Source of the DNA: Lycium barbarum
Taxonomy: Eukaryota > Streptophyta > Magnoliopsida > Solanales > Solanaceae
Direction: 5' to 3'
NCBI RefSeq assembly: GCF_019175385.1
Contig: NC_083346.1
Span: forward strand, 119,167,771 to 119,231,770
Length of the DNA stretch: 64,000 bases
Shown here piece by piece: positions 11,909 through 23,605 of this stretch. The position numbers and the translations under genes were made by a program. Within the stretch, counting starts at the first letter, position 1, and each line of letters opens with the position of its first letter. The notes below the pieces were generated by a model that was given only the letters and a program-made list of their open reading frames with translations, was not told where the DNA came from and did not search any database.

Positions 11909-14489
11909 CTCGATTAAAGTCGGATTTTCATTGAAAGTTTTAATGCTAGAGGTAACCGGAATTCGGCAAATGCTTTTTCACACTGATGTTTACATCAAAC
12001 TAATGCAACTTAGCATGGTTCAGTGATTTAATGAAGTAAATATGTATATTTATTAATCATGGTTAAGTGATAGTTGTAAATATACAAACACGCATCATAT
12101 ATTCATTGATTTGGTATAAATACAAGTATGGATAAATTTTTACCCGCTAAAAGGCTTCTTACAAATGCGAAGTTCTACTCATGACTCGAATCTGAGATGC
12201 TACTTTATCCATGACAATCCGTGTTGGTTCACCACTATACTTCATGGTGTTACTTTCTGGCTATTAGTCTACGTTTTATTCAGTAAAAGTAAAAATTTTA
12301 GTCACCCTCAAATGTGTTTGGTATGAAAGAAAAATATTTTCTAAATACTAGGGGGAATGGTCCAGGATGAAGGAGATCGAAAGGGCATACAATCAACTCT
12401 ATTTGTTAAAACTTCATGAGTATTGTAAAATTAAATAGATTTTTCCAAGTTGAGCCCAATGCACTTTTTGATTGACAGATACAATTTCAGAAGGAACCCT
12501 ATTCAGTGGATATAAAAGATCAAAATCAATATTTCACTCAAATATCTAATGCATAATCGAAAAAACACAAATATTTCATCAAGATAGTTGCCTCGGTAGC
12601 AAACCATAACATAATTGTTTTCATCTTCCTATATATCCAGTAATTTTCGCCCTACAATGCTCGGAGTAGCTATAGAATCAATATAGAGATAATAAATTTG
12701 GCATCAACCTAACCAACAACTTGCAATTGTTAATTAAATTAAACGTGGGGGAGGAGTCAAAGGAGTACAATTAGGGGCAAATCACAGTGACATGAGTCAC
12801 TCAAGAATATAATTTAAGAACATAATTTTATTTCTTAATTGAAGAATTTGAAAGTACTTGAAATTTCCTTCTTCTTCTTTTTGCTTTGCAATCTAGTATT
12901 CTGTATCTGTATTGGAGTCCGATTAATTCGGATTCGCACCGTATCATCTATTTGGGAAAGCGCTCTCTACTAAGAATTTTTTCATACCCAATATTCGAAA
13001 CCGTAATATCTTATTAAGAGAGTCGTAACTTCGTCCACTCCACCACTTCCTTTGGTGTTACTTAAAACATCTTTTAATTTTTGTTTTAAAAAATAAGTAA
13101 AAGACTCTTTTAAAGTTAAAATTAAACAGCTTTTTTATCGACCGTAACTTCATTCATGCACCATAACAACTCGTTGGAGGTAAAATTTGTATAGGGTGAG
13201 CACTGTCAAAGTCTACTATGCGGTGGCTGTGCAAATAAAATCCACTTAATATAAGTAAACAAATATGAATTGATAGGCAAATGACCAAAATTACCCTTGT
13301 TTGAATCTTTTGACATATAACTAACATGTTGAAACCAGTTTTTCTATTATATAGAAAAGAAAAGTAAATTTTTTATTTATTTTTAGTGTTAGTAAGTAAA
13401 AAAAATATTATTTCAAAAGTATTTATATATAAACTCGATTAATATTATGGGGGTAAGGAAGAGGTAGGGGTGTGAACATGTGAGAGCGGTGGAGGCGAGG
13501 GCTAAGGAAGTGGGAAAAAAAATAATTAGTGTAGAACACCACTTATTAAACTATTTTTTCTTATTTTTACCAAAAAAATTATTTTCTTAGGTTTTTAACA
13601 AACTTATTTTCCTAAAGAATGTTTTTCGAAAATCCTAACCAACCAAACATAGAACAATTAAAAGATATTTTTCAGAAAATATGTTCCCCGTGTCAAGCAC
13701 ACTCCATATTTATATTAATCCACCAAATACATGATACATATCCTCACTTATAGTCTTATCACTAAATCATGCTAGTTAATTAGTGTATATTCCTACCTTA
13801 ATAATGACTTATCATGACAAGTTAATAGATTTTGATGTAAACACTTACTAAATCTTTACTGTTTTAGCTTTGGCCAAATCCTAATTAGGCTGCCTCTCTC
13901 TTTCTTTTTGCATCTTTTCTACCCTGATAACAGTTTCTCTTAAATAAAAGATACTTTTGTGATATAGTAAAAATATTTTTTACAATCAATATAGTTTTAA
14001 CAGCGGTATGAAAATTATTTTGTACGCACTGATCATGTAATAAGAGAATCTTAAACTTCTTGTTTACACAATTCGCAATGGAAAAATTGCACCTATAAAA
14101 GGCAATCCCAATGTTAATTACTGTAGTATCTAACAACAGAATAGAACAAAAATTGGATTAGTTTTTGATAGCCAATAATTCCAAATCAAAATCCAACATT
14201 TAAGTATATATATCAAGCCAAATAAATAGATGTTGGAGAACCAAATCTAACTAAAATGATAATGAAAGAGACATAACTAGATAGTCATGTAGAAGAAACA
14301 TCTAGATACCGACCAATCAATCAAGTGAAAGATTTTAGACGCTAGATGAACAGTGATGATGATAAACATTGAACCTTGACTCCCTTTTCTTTTTTCTCGG
14401 GTTTCACACCCACTCTTCAACTATGAATAAGGTAAAGAAACCTCAACCATCTATCACAACTCATGGTGAACCTGAACTTCTCGTACTTT
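11909..14489. other. non-coding interval with MITE and SINE remnants
   Basis: No coding exon was recognised. A GTGTTTGGTATGAAAGAAAA end near 12311 and a GAAAATCCTAACCAACCAAAC region near 13630 look like the two ends of a larger repeat, also represented at 24860-25130. A TS-type SINE fragment is listed separately. Confidence 0.4.
12905..13030 (-). mobile_element. TS-type SINE fragment
   Basis: On the - strand the sequence reads AGAGAGCGCTTTCCC, then GGTGCGAATCCGAATTA and TCGGACTCCAATAC, matching the 3' body of the Solanaceae TS SINE as I know it. It is partial and diverged. Confidence 0.5.
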
Positions 14490-14760
14490 CACAACTAAAA
14501 TATTTTCATTTTTCCACTAATTTCTCATTAAAAAAAAATTCAGTAGTTATTTTTCACTGAATATCAGTTGAAAAAAAATTAAATAGTAGTATTTTTATGT
14601 AGAAAAAATAAAAAGTTTTCCAACATTTCAATAGGGAATCTATTTCCCATCATGCATTTTCTCAGTGAGAGATTCAGTGAGAATGAGGTGGAAAAATTAT
14701 ATTTTACAACACAAATTTTCTACTGAGTGAAAGTGGGAAAAATCTCTATTTATAGTAGTG
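14490..14760. mobile_element. CACTA-ended MITE, copy c (inverted)
   Basis: A 271-bp element starts CACAACTAAAAT and ends TTTATAGTAGTG, the inverted CACTA terminus. Its interior is the reverse complement of copy a: CATGCATTTTCTCAGTGAGAG corresponds to the GCATGGTGGG region. Together with copy a it frames ~2.6 kb. Confidence 0.6.
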
Positions 14761-14985
14761 TTTTCTAAAACAGCAATATTCCATTTCTTCTCCAAAAAAC
14801 AAAAAGAGCATCAAGGGTAACGGTAACTCATAAGTTTCACCAGAGAATGTAATTGCAGCATAAGGAACTCCAAAGTTTCAGCAAAAGAATGTGTAAGGAG
14901 TGAAGATATAGGTTAAATTTTATTATTTATAGTTTGACTTCTTAGTTATTACTGCTACGGTTAGCCTCATTTTATAATCTAAATC

Positions 14986-15162
14986 TGTAATTGAGATAAG
15001 TATGGAGAATAACTTGTTATATTATTTCAAGAGATAAACACTGTAAATATATGTACATAAGATGCTACTAAAGAAAGAAAATAAAAGTGATTCCTACAAA
15101 TCTGCTATACATAAAAGTATTATGTACATTCCTAGGAAATGATCTACATTCATTCTGTAACA
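14986..15162 (-). repeat. 3' LTR of copia element
   Basis: 177 bp, reading TGTTACAG..CAATTACA on the - strand. It is the downstream LTR in element orientation, next to the polypurine tract. Six substitutions separate it from the other LTR. Confidence 0.93.
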
Positions 15163-15171
15163 CTCCCTCTC
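15163..15171 (-). other. polypurine tract of copia element
   Basis: GAGAGGGAG on the - strand directly abuts the 3' LTR and primes plus-strand synthesis in this class. It overlaps the ancestral end of the polyprotein reading frame (TGA at 15170-15172). Confidence 0.8.
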
Positions 15172-16333
15172 AAGCTGGAGCATAGATATTGATCATGCCT
15201 AGCTTGTCACAAAGGTAATCAACTCGAGTTCCATTCAACGCTTTTGTGAACAAATCAGCTACTTGCTCTCCTGTCTTCACGTAGCCAGTGGAAATCACGT
15301 TTTCTTGAATCTTCTCACGAATAAAATGACAGTCAACCTAAATATGTTTAGTTCTTTCGTGATACACCGGATTTGAGGCAATATGAAGAGCAGCTTGATT
15401 ATTACACCAGAGTTTTGCTGGTGTATGGTGCTTCAATCCAATTTCACTTAAAAGATGATGCATCCACATAATCTCACCGGCAGATTGTGACATAGCTCTG
15501 TACTCAGATTCTGCACTGGAACGAGATACAACACTTTGTTTCTTACTCCTCCATGATACAGGGTTCCCTCTATCAAAAACACAATAGCATGTAGTAGATC
15601 TTCTATCAATTATAGATTCAGCATAGTCAGCATCTGCAAAACATTCAACATGAGTATGACCGTAATTGTTATACAATATGCCAAGTCCAGGAGTTCCTTT
15701 CAAGTAACATAAAATCTGTTCCAAAGCTGCCCAATGTTTGACCGTAGGTGCGGACATGAACTGACTAACAACACTCACTGCAAAAGCAATATCCGGACGA
15801 GTCACAGTGAGGTAGTTTAACTTCCCAACTATCCTCCTATATCTCTCTAGATCATCAAAAGGATCACCATCATCTTTCATAAGTTGCACACCAGGAATCA
15901 TCGGAGTACTACAAGATTTGGCTGCTAACTTTCCAGTTTCTACAAGTAAGTCAAGAATGTACTTTCTTTGAGACAGAAGAATTCCCTTCTTGCTTCTATT
16001 TACTTCTACTCCCAAAAAGTATTTCAACTGACCTAAGTCCTTCATATGAAACTTCGAATGCAAGAAAGACTTAAGGGAAGAGATCCCTGCTGAATCACTT
16101 CCTGTAATGACAATGTCATCAACATATACAACAAGAAGGATAGTGCCAGCTACAGATAGACGATAGAAGACTGAGTGATCACATTTGCTCATTTTTAGCC
16201 CAAACTCCTGAACTACCTCACTGAACTTGCCAAACCAAGCGCGGGGACTCTGTTTCAAGCCATACAAGGACTTTTTCAAGTGACAGGCTTTCCCATACTC
16301 CCCCTGAGCAACAAAACCGGGTGGTTGCTCCAT
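15170..16333 (-). pseudogene. copia reverse transcriptase and RNase H remnant
   Basis: Starts at MEQPPGFVAQG and contains the reverse transcriptase motif YVDDIVITG and RNase H regions SWRSKKQSVVSRSSAESEY and ERTKHI. A Glu codon after ERTKHI has become TAG (15338-15340), cutting off the last ~55 codons, which remain readable to 15170. In RNase H, the LWCDNQAA motif reads LWCNNQAA, so a catalytic Asp is lost. The break from the upstream part is an 8-bp duplication (AGGAAGTA) just before this segment. Confidence 0.9.
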
Positions 16334-16343
16334 ATATACTTCC

Positions 16344-17705
16344 TTACTTCCTCTTGAAGGTCACTATAAAGGAACGCATTCTTGATATCCAACTGATGTA
16401 AAGGCCAATTCTCAAAAGCAGCAAGAGAAATGAACAGCTGGACAGAAGTGAGTTTGGCAACGGGAGAGAAGGTGTCTGAATAATCTCCCCATAAGTTTGA
16501 GCATACCCTTTGACCACAAGTTTAGCCTTAAGTCTTGCCACAGAACCATCTGGATTAACTTTAACTGTGAACACCCACTTACATCCCACTGGTTTCTTTC
16601 CCTTAGGTAAATCCACCAAATCCCATGTGTGATTTTCCTCTAAGGCATGTATTTCCTCAAGCATTGCATCAGACCATCCAGAATGGTTCAAAGCCTCCTT
16701 CACTGTTTTGGGTATAGAGATGGAGTCTAGAGAAACAGCCAAAGATCTAGACGAAGAGGATAAGAGGTCATAGGAGACAAAATTAGCAATGGAATTTGTG
16801 GATTTGCAAGTTCGTGTACCTTTGCGAAGAGCAATAGGGAGGTCAAGATTTTCTGGAGGATCAGTCGAAGGAGGATCTGATGACATAAGAACTGGTGCAG
16901 GACATGTATCATTGGTCTTTTGCTGCCTCGAATAAACTTGTACAATTGGCGGTCTTCCTAGCGTAGACGGAGCAAGAGCTGAAGGCATAATAACTGATTG
17001 ATGCTCAACAGAAGAACTAGGAGACGGAGGAACAACATCTTCTGACTGTTCTTTCAAACGAGTAACTTGATAGACTAACCACTCATATTCCTCCCCCTGA
17101 GTTGTAGAAATGGGAGCTGCGTAGAAAAATGTTGTAGTCTCTGGAAATACTACATCAGTTGACACCAAATATTTTCCAAGTTCAGTAGAATAACACTGAT
17201 ATCCCTTTTGAAGGCGAGAATAGCCCAAGAAAACACATTTCAATGCCTTGGGGTCCGACTTGATAACAAATGGTTGAACATCTCGAACATAACATGTGCT
17301 TCCGAACACCTTAGGCTCCACTGGAAATAATGACTTGTTTGGAAAGAGAACATTATAAGAGGCATCACCAGCACACACACCAGATAGCATGCGATTAATC
17401 AAGAAACAAGTTGTAGAAATCGCATCAGCCCAAAACTGCTTAGGAACCTTTGTTTGAAATAATAGTGCCCGAGCAGTCTCAAGTAAATGTCTGTTCTTCC
17501 TCTCAGCAACACCATTTTGAGAGGGTGTATCAACACAAAATGACTGATGCAGAATCCCATATTGTCTCATGTAAGATTGAAATGACTCTGACATGTATTC
17601 TTTAGCATTGCCACTCCTTAAAATGCGTACTGTAGTATTAAATTGGTTCTTAATTTCAGCACAAACAACACAGAAATAAGAGAACACTTCAGATCTGTTC
17701 TTCAT
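16344..17705 (-). pseudogene. copia integrase core and start of reverse transcriptase
   Basis: Reads through the integrase core from MKNRSEVFS to the NGVAERKNRHLLE motif with the catalytic Glu, then the Ser/Pro-rich linker and the GCKWVFTVKVNPDGS start of reverse transcriptase. The second integrase catalytic Asp (usual LRSDNAKEY) reads LRSGNAKEY, so the integrase would be dead even if read through. A small deletion near 16484, after YAQTYG, shifts the frame. Confidence 0.9.
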
Positions 17706-17706
17706 T

Positions 17707-18097
17707 AAGTAAATCCACGCTATCCGAATAAATCATCCACAAAGGTAACAAAATATTTATATCCACCTTTTGACACAACTGGACATGGCCCCTAAACATC
17801 AGAGTGAACTAACTCAAAAATAAATTCAGCTCGTTTATTAACCCTTGGACTTAACGAACTGCGATGATGTTTTGCGAAATGACATGATTCACAATCTAAT
17901 GAAGAGACCTTCTGAAACTGAGGACAAAGCTTCTTTAAGATGGGCAAAGAAGGATGTCCCAACTGACAATGTGCATCAAATGGAGATGTAACGCTGGAGC
18001 AAGCAACAAAACTAGGGACCCATTCATCAAGGATGTAGAGACCATCGGATACATGTCCTTTACCAATAATTCGATTTGTCATAAGATCCCGAAGCAA
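17707..18097 (-). pseudogene. copia pre-integrase zinc region and integrase start
   Basis: Carries the HCQLGHPS..CESCHFAKH pattern of the HHCC integrase zinc finger (first His kept as H in AHCQLGH) and the first catalytic Asp in HSDV. The Trp codon after HSDV is TAG, and a frameshift follows in the YFVTFVDD region before 17705. Confidence 0.85.
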
Positions 18098-18121
18098 ACA
18101 ATGATCAGGAAAGAATGAGAA

Positions 18122-18514
18122 CTAACAATTTAGATCTTTAGTAAGTCTACTCACAGAGATTAAATTAAAGGCAAGTATTGGTAGACTTAACACGGATGAC
18201 AGGGTAATACAAGAGGTTGGTTTAACCGTCCCAGATCCCACAATGTTATATGTTGACCCATCAGCTACTGCTACGGGAGAGGGTGATTTGTGAGATCGAA
18301 AGCTAGAAAAAATATTTGGATTACCTGTCATGTGATATGTAGCACCAGAATCAATCACCCATTTATTTGAATAGGAGATAAGACATGTTCTATCTGACTT
18401 GGCAAGGGCAGTAACTGAAGGAAATTTCTTTAATGATTTCTGATATTGAGATAATTTAGCAAATACATCATTGGTAACCAGAATTGTTTCAGTCATATTT
18501 TTTTTTCCGATCAA
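18122..18514 (-). pseudogene. copia aspartic protease remnant
   Basis: Contains WVIDSGATYHMTG, the copia protease active site (DSG). The segment ends in a TAG just after DLNC that is in frame with the next part, so a single nonsense change separates them. No gag or CCHC zinc knuckle precedes it. Confidence 0.88.
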
Positions 18515-19027
18515 GACTTAGGGTATAACAAAAGAAGCCAACAAAGCTTTGTACCAAATATCCCTGACACGTTACAGAAAGTTTTAAAGAGAAGGTTTCA
18601 GATATTTCAACAGAGAAAGCTTCAGGTGAACTTCTCTACGGGCGGAAAAGCAGTCAATTTCCAAGGATAATAGAGTCAAACAAAAACAGTAAAGTTTCAG
18701 ACTCAATCACTAGCAAATTCAACACACTATTCGGTCTTAAACAAATCGAAAAGCAGCAGCAAAAGCAAATTCGAAATCAAATCTGTTCAAGAAAGAACCA
18801 AATTTGGACAGCAACAAAAGAAGAATCAAATATGTTCACGAATAAACCTGGTTCGCGGTGTTTATCCTTCAAAAACGTGGTCTATTGAGCATGAGACCAC
18901 AAACAAATGTGCCAAAAACTTCAGTGCGAAATCAGATCCAGAAAATCAGATCAAAGTGGAATTCCAGTGAGTCACCACAACTTCCAGCGACGGAAGTTGA
19001 CAAAACTCCAATGAGATATTAAAGCCC
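18515..19027 (-). other. copia leader lacking gag
   Basis: The ~510 bp between primer site and protease show no long reading frame and no CX2CX4HX4C zinc knuckle. The stretch looks like a normal untranslated leader joined straight to the protease, which implies an internal deletion of gag. Confidence 0.6.
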
Positions 19028-19039
19028 GCTCTGATACCA
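19028..19039 (-). other. primer binding site (tRNA-iMet type)
   Basis: TGGTATCAGAGC on the - strand directly after the LTR's CA end complements the 3' end of plant initiator tRNA-Met, the usual copia primer. Confidence 0.9.
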
Positions 19040-19216
19040 TGTAATTGAGACAAGTATGGAGAATAACTTGTTATATTATTCCAAGAGATAAACACTATAA
19101 ATATATGTACATAAGATGCTACTAAGGAAAGAAAATAAAAGTGATTCCTACAAATCTGCTATCCATAAAAGTATTATGTACATTCCTAGGAAATGATCTA
19201 CATTCATTATGTAACA
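19040..19216 (-). repeat. 5' LTR of copia element
   Basis: 177 bp, upstream LTR in element orientation. It keeps the same TG..CA termini as its partner and is followed by the primer site at 19028-19039. Confidence 0.93.
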
Positions 19217-21177
19217 AAATCTAATTACATTAGTGCCCCTACTAGGTTTGCTTTATACAATTTGTAACAAGGCATTCTAGGGCTATGTTAAACGAAAAAT
19301 ATCTCCCCTCTCTATCGCCCCTTCTTCTTCCCTTCGTTCTCTAATTTCTCTCTTAATGCGCTCATTGGAGCTCTTCGTATCGTTACAAAATTAGATTATA
19401 GTTACAAAATTAGATTATAAAGTGAGGCTAACTGTAGCAATAACAACTAAGAGGGGTCAAACTATAATATAATAATAGAACTTAGCCTATATCTCCATTC
19501 GTTATAGAATGCAATTAGTAACATTAACCGAAAAGCATATTAAAACAGCATTACACACATCTCATTAGCGAATGTCAAACTATTCTAACGTACTATGATG
19601 AACCTAATAAGTGAAGGTTATATAAGAATTATAGTCCTCAGGTACTCCTTTGCTCTATGGCTGAGGAAAAATTATGTGATCAGAAACTAATGAAATATTG
19701 TAATTGGGCAGACATGAAATAATCAGGGGCGCATGTGCCATTCAATGTGTGGGTTCAACTGAAGCCCCTAACTTTCGGCACGGAACATGAATTTATGTGC
19801 AAAATTTAATAAAAATTTCAATAAATAGTAGGCATAAACTCGTAACTTTAAAAATATAATAGGTTTCAATACTAAGAATCTTAAAAATTGAACCCATAGA
19901 GTTTTAAATCCTAGATCCGCCTAATGAATAACAAGTAAATTTTCAAGTACAACATCAAGTGTTTAAATAATACAGAATGTTGGAATAAGCAGACTAGCAT
20001 TATTTCTTAAGAACCAAAAGTCTCGAAAAATTGTCAGTTCCTAAGCATGTTTTGAAAATCTCTCCTTCAAACAAGCAACAATTTTATGAGACCAATACAC
20101 ATACTATAATACTGATTGCAGTACATTCTTATTTTCTTTTACTGAGAAAACTTTCTTCAAATTGGACTACCAATTACTTGTTCATTTGACAACTAAATTG
20201 AAATTCCATATGAAATAATCACTATGAAACATCATATTAACAAGAGTAACGCATCGCGTACCTAGTCAGCTTCAAGTAGTTGCCACCTATGGTTCGCGTC
20301 TTAAACTTGACTGGAATCTAATGAGATCATTAAAGAAGCAAGTGCATAGATGGGTACCAACCAATATCTGCCAAACCATCTGTCTTATAACGTAGAAATG
20401 GCATGACCACTCCCATAAGTATTTTTCTTAGGATTATGACAGAGAGATACAGCAAGATTAACGAGAGAGAACATAACTAATGTGATTAATAGGTATGCTG
20501 AAAACAGCAACTTTACCTTTCCTAACCTGTTGTTTCAGTGTTATGACAGGGTTCCATAGCCTTTGGCTTTGAAAAACACATCGAGTTCCCAGTGTATGAA
20601 TTCCGTCATAATAGGAAGCAAAGAAAACATCAATCAAAGCTTAAAGAGTCAAGATTCAACAATGTTTGATATTATGAGCTTCTACAAGACTAGATGACCT
20701 CCTCAGATGAAACTAAGGCACAAAGAACATCAGCCCAGCTCATGGAGAAAACATCAATCAAAGCTTAAAGAGTCAAGATTCAACAATGCTGGCCGGCTCG
20801 TAAAAATAGTATCACACAGGAAATTTTAATTTAAATCTAATTAGACTTCAGCAACTCAAAAAATTCGCGAAGGTTGAAAAAACCAGTAGATTCACTCTTT
20901 CTACAAATTATATCTTTATTTTGTCAAGATAAATCTTACTAACCTTAAGGACAACCAGTTGTAAAAGAAAGCCTTCAGGTAACAAAGCAAGAAACACTAC
21001 CCTGAACCACACTATATTAGAGAACCAATCTACAATAAAATATGTGTGTGTACGGGAAGGCTGCTGCAAATCTCCACGGACATACATAAACCTTCTAGGT
21101 TTCCTACCAAGATAGCTAGCAGGTATGCCTAGCTCTTTGACAACTCAAAAGAAGACTAACCAGAACATAAGAAGAAA

Positions 21178-21201
21178 GGGGGAGGGGGGGGGGGGGGGGG
21201 G
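21178..21201 (+). repeat. poly-G tract
   Basis: 24 bases of G with one A at 21183, following an AGAAGAAA stretch and lying between two copies of a local duplication. Quadruplex-capable. Confidence 0.9.
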
Positions 21202-21960
21202 CTAGAATCTTTACAACATACATAAACCCTCTCGTTCTCTACCAGGAATTAAAGTTACCGGGCATGCCTAGCTCTTTGTCAACTCAAAATAAGACTAACC
21301 AGAAGTTAAAAAACCATTTTGTTCTCTCGCTTTCTGAGGCAAGATAACTTATCTGTATGCTTTATCTCTAAACCTTAAAGATTCAAAAAGAAATTCACAA
21401 GTAAAGCTCAGCGAATTTAACTACATCTTACCTAATCTGATGCAAAAGAAAAGCTGAGAGGTGTCATTAATCTCTGATGCTGCAGAGCAGAATCCTCCCA
21501 GTTGCTGTAAGAATTATCACACGCGGCAGTATAAATCCGTCCTCCTCCAAGTTGAAGTAGCACATGATAGAATATGGCATCACGTCATCCATAAATGTAT
21601 GATACTATAACATTATTAACTACAGTGTAATCTTCTGAGTACTTTGAGGAACTTATAGCACGAAGATCATTAACGTAAAATCATCACATATTTTTTCGTT
21701 TGAAACTTGAGCTGTTCCGTTTTGAAACAGCAGCAAAATTATCTGGTCCCTAATCAATTTAAGAAAGATTCGAATGTAGAAACTTAAGAGTTCCTATCCT
21801 CCATTTCTATTACATTTGGCTCCACACCATTTCACATGATCAATCAAGATCTTAGCAAAGTTATGTTCATCCTTCTGTTCATTCCCCTTCACACTGTCCC
21901 ATTAGTTGATCAGTCGACAGGTGAATCCAGCAATGCATGCAAAATGATTGGGGGTGGGGT

Positions 21961-21974
<14 letters not shown>

Positions 21975-21991
<17 letters not shown>

Positions 21992-22005
21992 GGGGGGAGG
22001 GGGGG
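21975..22005 (+). repeat. poly-G tract preceded by (TG)n
   Basis: 31 bases of G with one A at 21998, directly after a TG repeat at about 21959-21974. Same arrangement and orientation as 2580-2628. Confidence 0.9.
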
Positions 22006-22052
22006 TTATACAGCTATAAATGAATATTTCATTTTACCAGTATGGCGCTAAC

Positions 22053-22218
22053 CTATGTTGCTCGGACTCTCCAAAGATGTTGCCGCACTCATGTTAGATC
22101 CTCCAACAATACTCTACAAAGATGTTGCCGCACTCGTGTTAGATCCTCCAACAATAAACTACTTTTGGATGATCTAACACGCACCAGCCGACATCTTTGA
22201 AGAGTCTGAGCAACACAG
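22053..22218. mobile_element. foldback MITE, TGTTGCTCGG family, with duplicated arm
   Basis: Ends CTATGTTGCTCGGACTCTCC and its inverted form AGAGTCTGAGCAACACAG. The left arm carries an internal tandem copy: CAAAGATGTTGCCGCACTC with GTTAGATCCTCCAACAAT occurs twice, ~50 bp apart. Member of the same family as 4065-4183. Confidence 0.7.
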
Positions 22219-22798
22219 GTACCAACTAAATCATTGAGCTGTAGAAAACATATACTCTAAGCACCCATTCAAGATAACACAATGTAAGTTCATCAGTAAA
22301 CAAAGTCCATGACACTCTTTTTGAGTAGGAAAGTTTAGCTCACAACTGATATAGTTTCTCAACAAATTACAGAATTAAATTCAATGGAAACCTCCATGGT
22401 TTCCTTACAATACATTCATGTGGAACCACAGGTTTTCATAGTCCACACTGATCCCCTATTATCTCTTGTTACAAAGTGATCAAACAGCTTATTATGTCAA
22501 GGTCTTCTGCATCAATAGCAAAAAAAACCCCACCAAATTCATCACAAGCAGCAATTCCCCTGATTATACTTGTGTTTCTTGTTTATCTTCCCACAGCTAC
22601 AAATGAGATAAAAGCAAACAACCTAATCCTAGCAATAATTCATCAAATTATCACTCACTAGAACCTAAACTTCCAAATTTTAACAACAATTTCTCATCTA
22701 ACACAAACAAGAACATTAAGTAAGACACATTTATACGATATATTAACAACAACAACGACAACGACAACAACAACAATAATAATAAATATTCATATCCT

Positions 22799-23605
22799 TC
22801 AACGCCCGTCGTCCTCTCTTCTCCCCGAAGAAGGCTGCGGCGGACCTGATAGGGAAGCTAGTAAATTGAGATGCCCTTGAGTCATTGGTAAATAATTCCC
22901 AACCCTAGCAGCTGAAGCCTCTCCCATTTGCTGCTGAAAAAACCTCGAACTCTGCGAGCTTAACGCCGCCGCTGATGTTGGCACCATCATTTCTGGTGGT
23001 GCCGCCGCGGCGGCGGCGAAGCTCCAAATTTGGCCGAAATCCGGCCTAGCCGGCACGGCCCAGAACCCTGTCGTGGGTCCCACAGCTACGTTAGCTGTGG
23101 GACCCACATTATCGTCCTTGTTTCCGTTTTCCAGGCTTTCCTCGTCCGCCCTGAGGCGTTTCCCCAGTATAAACGGCGCCCCTGGAGAAATCAACTGTGA
23201 TTGATGATGCTTCTGATCAAGCGGAGCTGTTATTGATGAATTAATTGAAGAAGACCCGTTCCGTACTGAAACAGATACAGTTGAGAAACTAGCTGGTATT
23301 GTACCAGTACCAGTAGCTGCTATAATTGAAGGTTCAGCTTGACGAAGCAGCCATTCAATCGTTTGTCCATCAGACTTGTGACCGAGTTCACGGGTGAGCT
23401 GGAAAACTCTAGCAGCACATACAATTGGCATCCTTATACGTCTTCCTCTACCGTCAACTTTGCTATGACGGTCTTTAACTGGCGGTTTTTTCACTGTTAA
23501 AGCACCATTAATGGATCCTCCACCTCCACCAGAAGGTTGTTGTTGTTGTTGTTGTTGTCTTTGTGGATCAATTATAGCTCCGTTACCTTCAGCTGAAGTC
23601 GACAT
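22799..23605 (-). CDS. TCP7: class I TCP transcription factor, TCP7-like
   Basis: This single-exon gene encodes 268 residues, a usual length for the TCP7/TCP21 group. A Gln run (about 17-23) and a Gly run precede the TCP domain at about 41-95: the basic part [17 protein letters not shown] has the class I form, followed by the helix-loop-helix [18 protein letters not shown] and [18 protein letters not shown]. Class I TCPs bind GTGGGNCC-type sites in the nucleus and act in cell proliferation, leaf growth and clock output. The C-terminal half keeps group motifs: [42 protein letters not shown] and [21 protein letters not shown] points to TCP7 rather than TCP21, but both are close, so the symbol is by similarity only. 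The start was chosen at the first ATG, next to the MSTSAEG terminus. The leader upstream is made of tandem repeats. Confidence 0.94.
   Translation of the reverse strand: MSTSAEGNGAIIDPQRQQQQQQQPSGGGGGSINGALTVKKPPVKDRHSKVDGRGRRIRMPIVCAARVFQLTRELGHKSDGQTIEWLLRQAEPSIIAATGTGTIPASFSTVSVSVRNGSSSINSSITAPLDQKHHQSQLISPGAPFILGKRLRADEESLENGNKDDNVGPTANVAVGPTTGFWAVPARPDFGQIWSFAAAAAAPPEMMVPTSAAALSSQSSRFFQQQMGEASAARVGNYLPMTQGHLNLLASLSGPPQPSSGRREDDGR

Larger units (their letters stand above)
14986..19216 (-). mobile_element. Ty1/copia LTR retrotransposon, complete ends, inactive
   Basis: The 4231-bp element on the - strand is bounded by two 177-bp LTRs starting TG and ending CA, and flanked by AAATC at 14981-14985 and 19217-19221. 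The primer site TGGTATCAGAGC abuts the 5' LTR and a GAGAGGGAG polypurine tract abuts the 3' LTR. Domain order protease, integrase, reverse transcriptase, RNase H is the copia order. Gag is missing: only ~510 bp lie between the primer site and the protease. At least three nonsense codons and three frame changes break the polyprotein. The LTRs differ at 6 of 177 sites by my count, so insertion was fairly recent. It could only have moved with proteins supplied by another element. Confidence 0.93.
14899..19488. mobile_element. foldback MITE split by the copia element
   Basis: The left arm (about 14899-14985) reads GATATAGGTTAAATT..GTTTGACTTCTTAG..TTAGCCTCATTTTATAATCTAA. Its diverged inverted copy lies at about 19405-19488, past the retroelement. 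Removing 14986-19216 and one AAATC restores a ~350-bp element. The MITE is therefore older than the copia insertion. Confidence 0.65.
19489..22050. other. non-coding interval with short duplications
   Basis: No exon was recognised. It holds a GAGGCGGATCC-family repeat (about 19724-19926), a 42-bp direct repeat (GAAAACATCAATCAAAGC.. at about 20626 and 20747), and a duplicated ~130-bp segment (CATGCCTAGCTCTTTG near 21126 and 21264) separated by the poly-G tract at 21178-21201. Confidence 0.5.
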
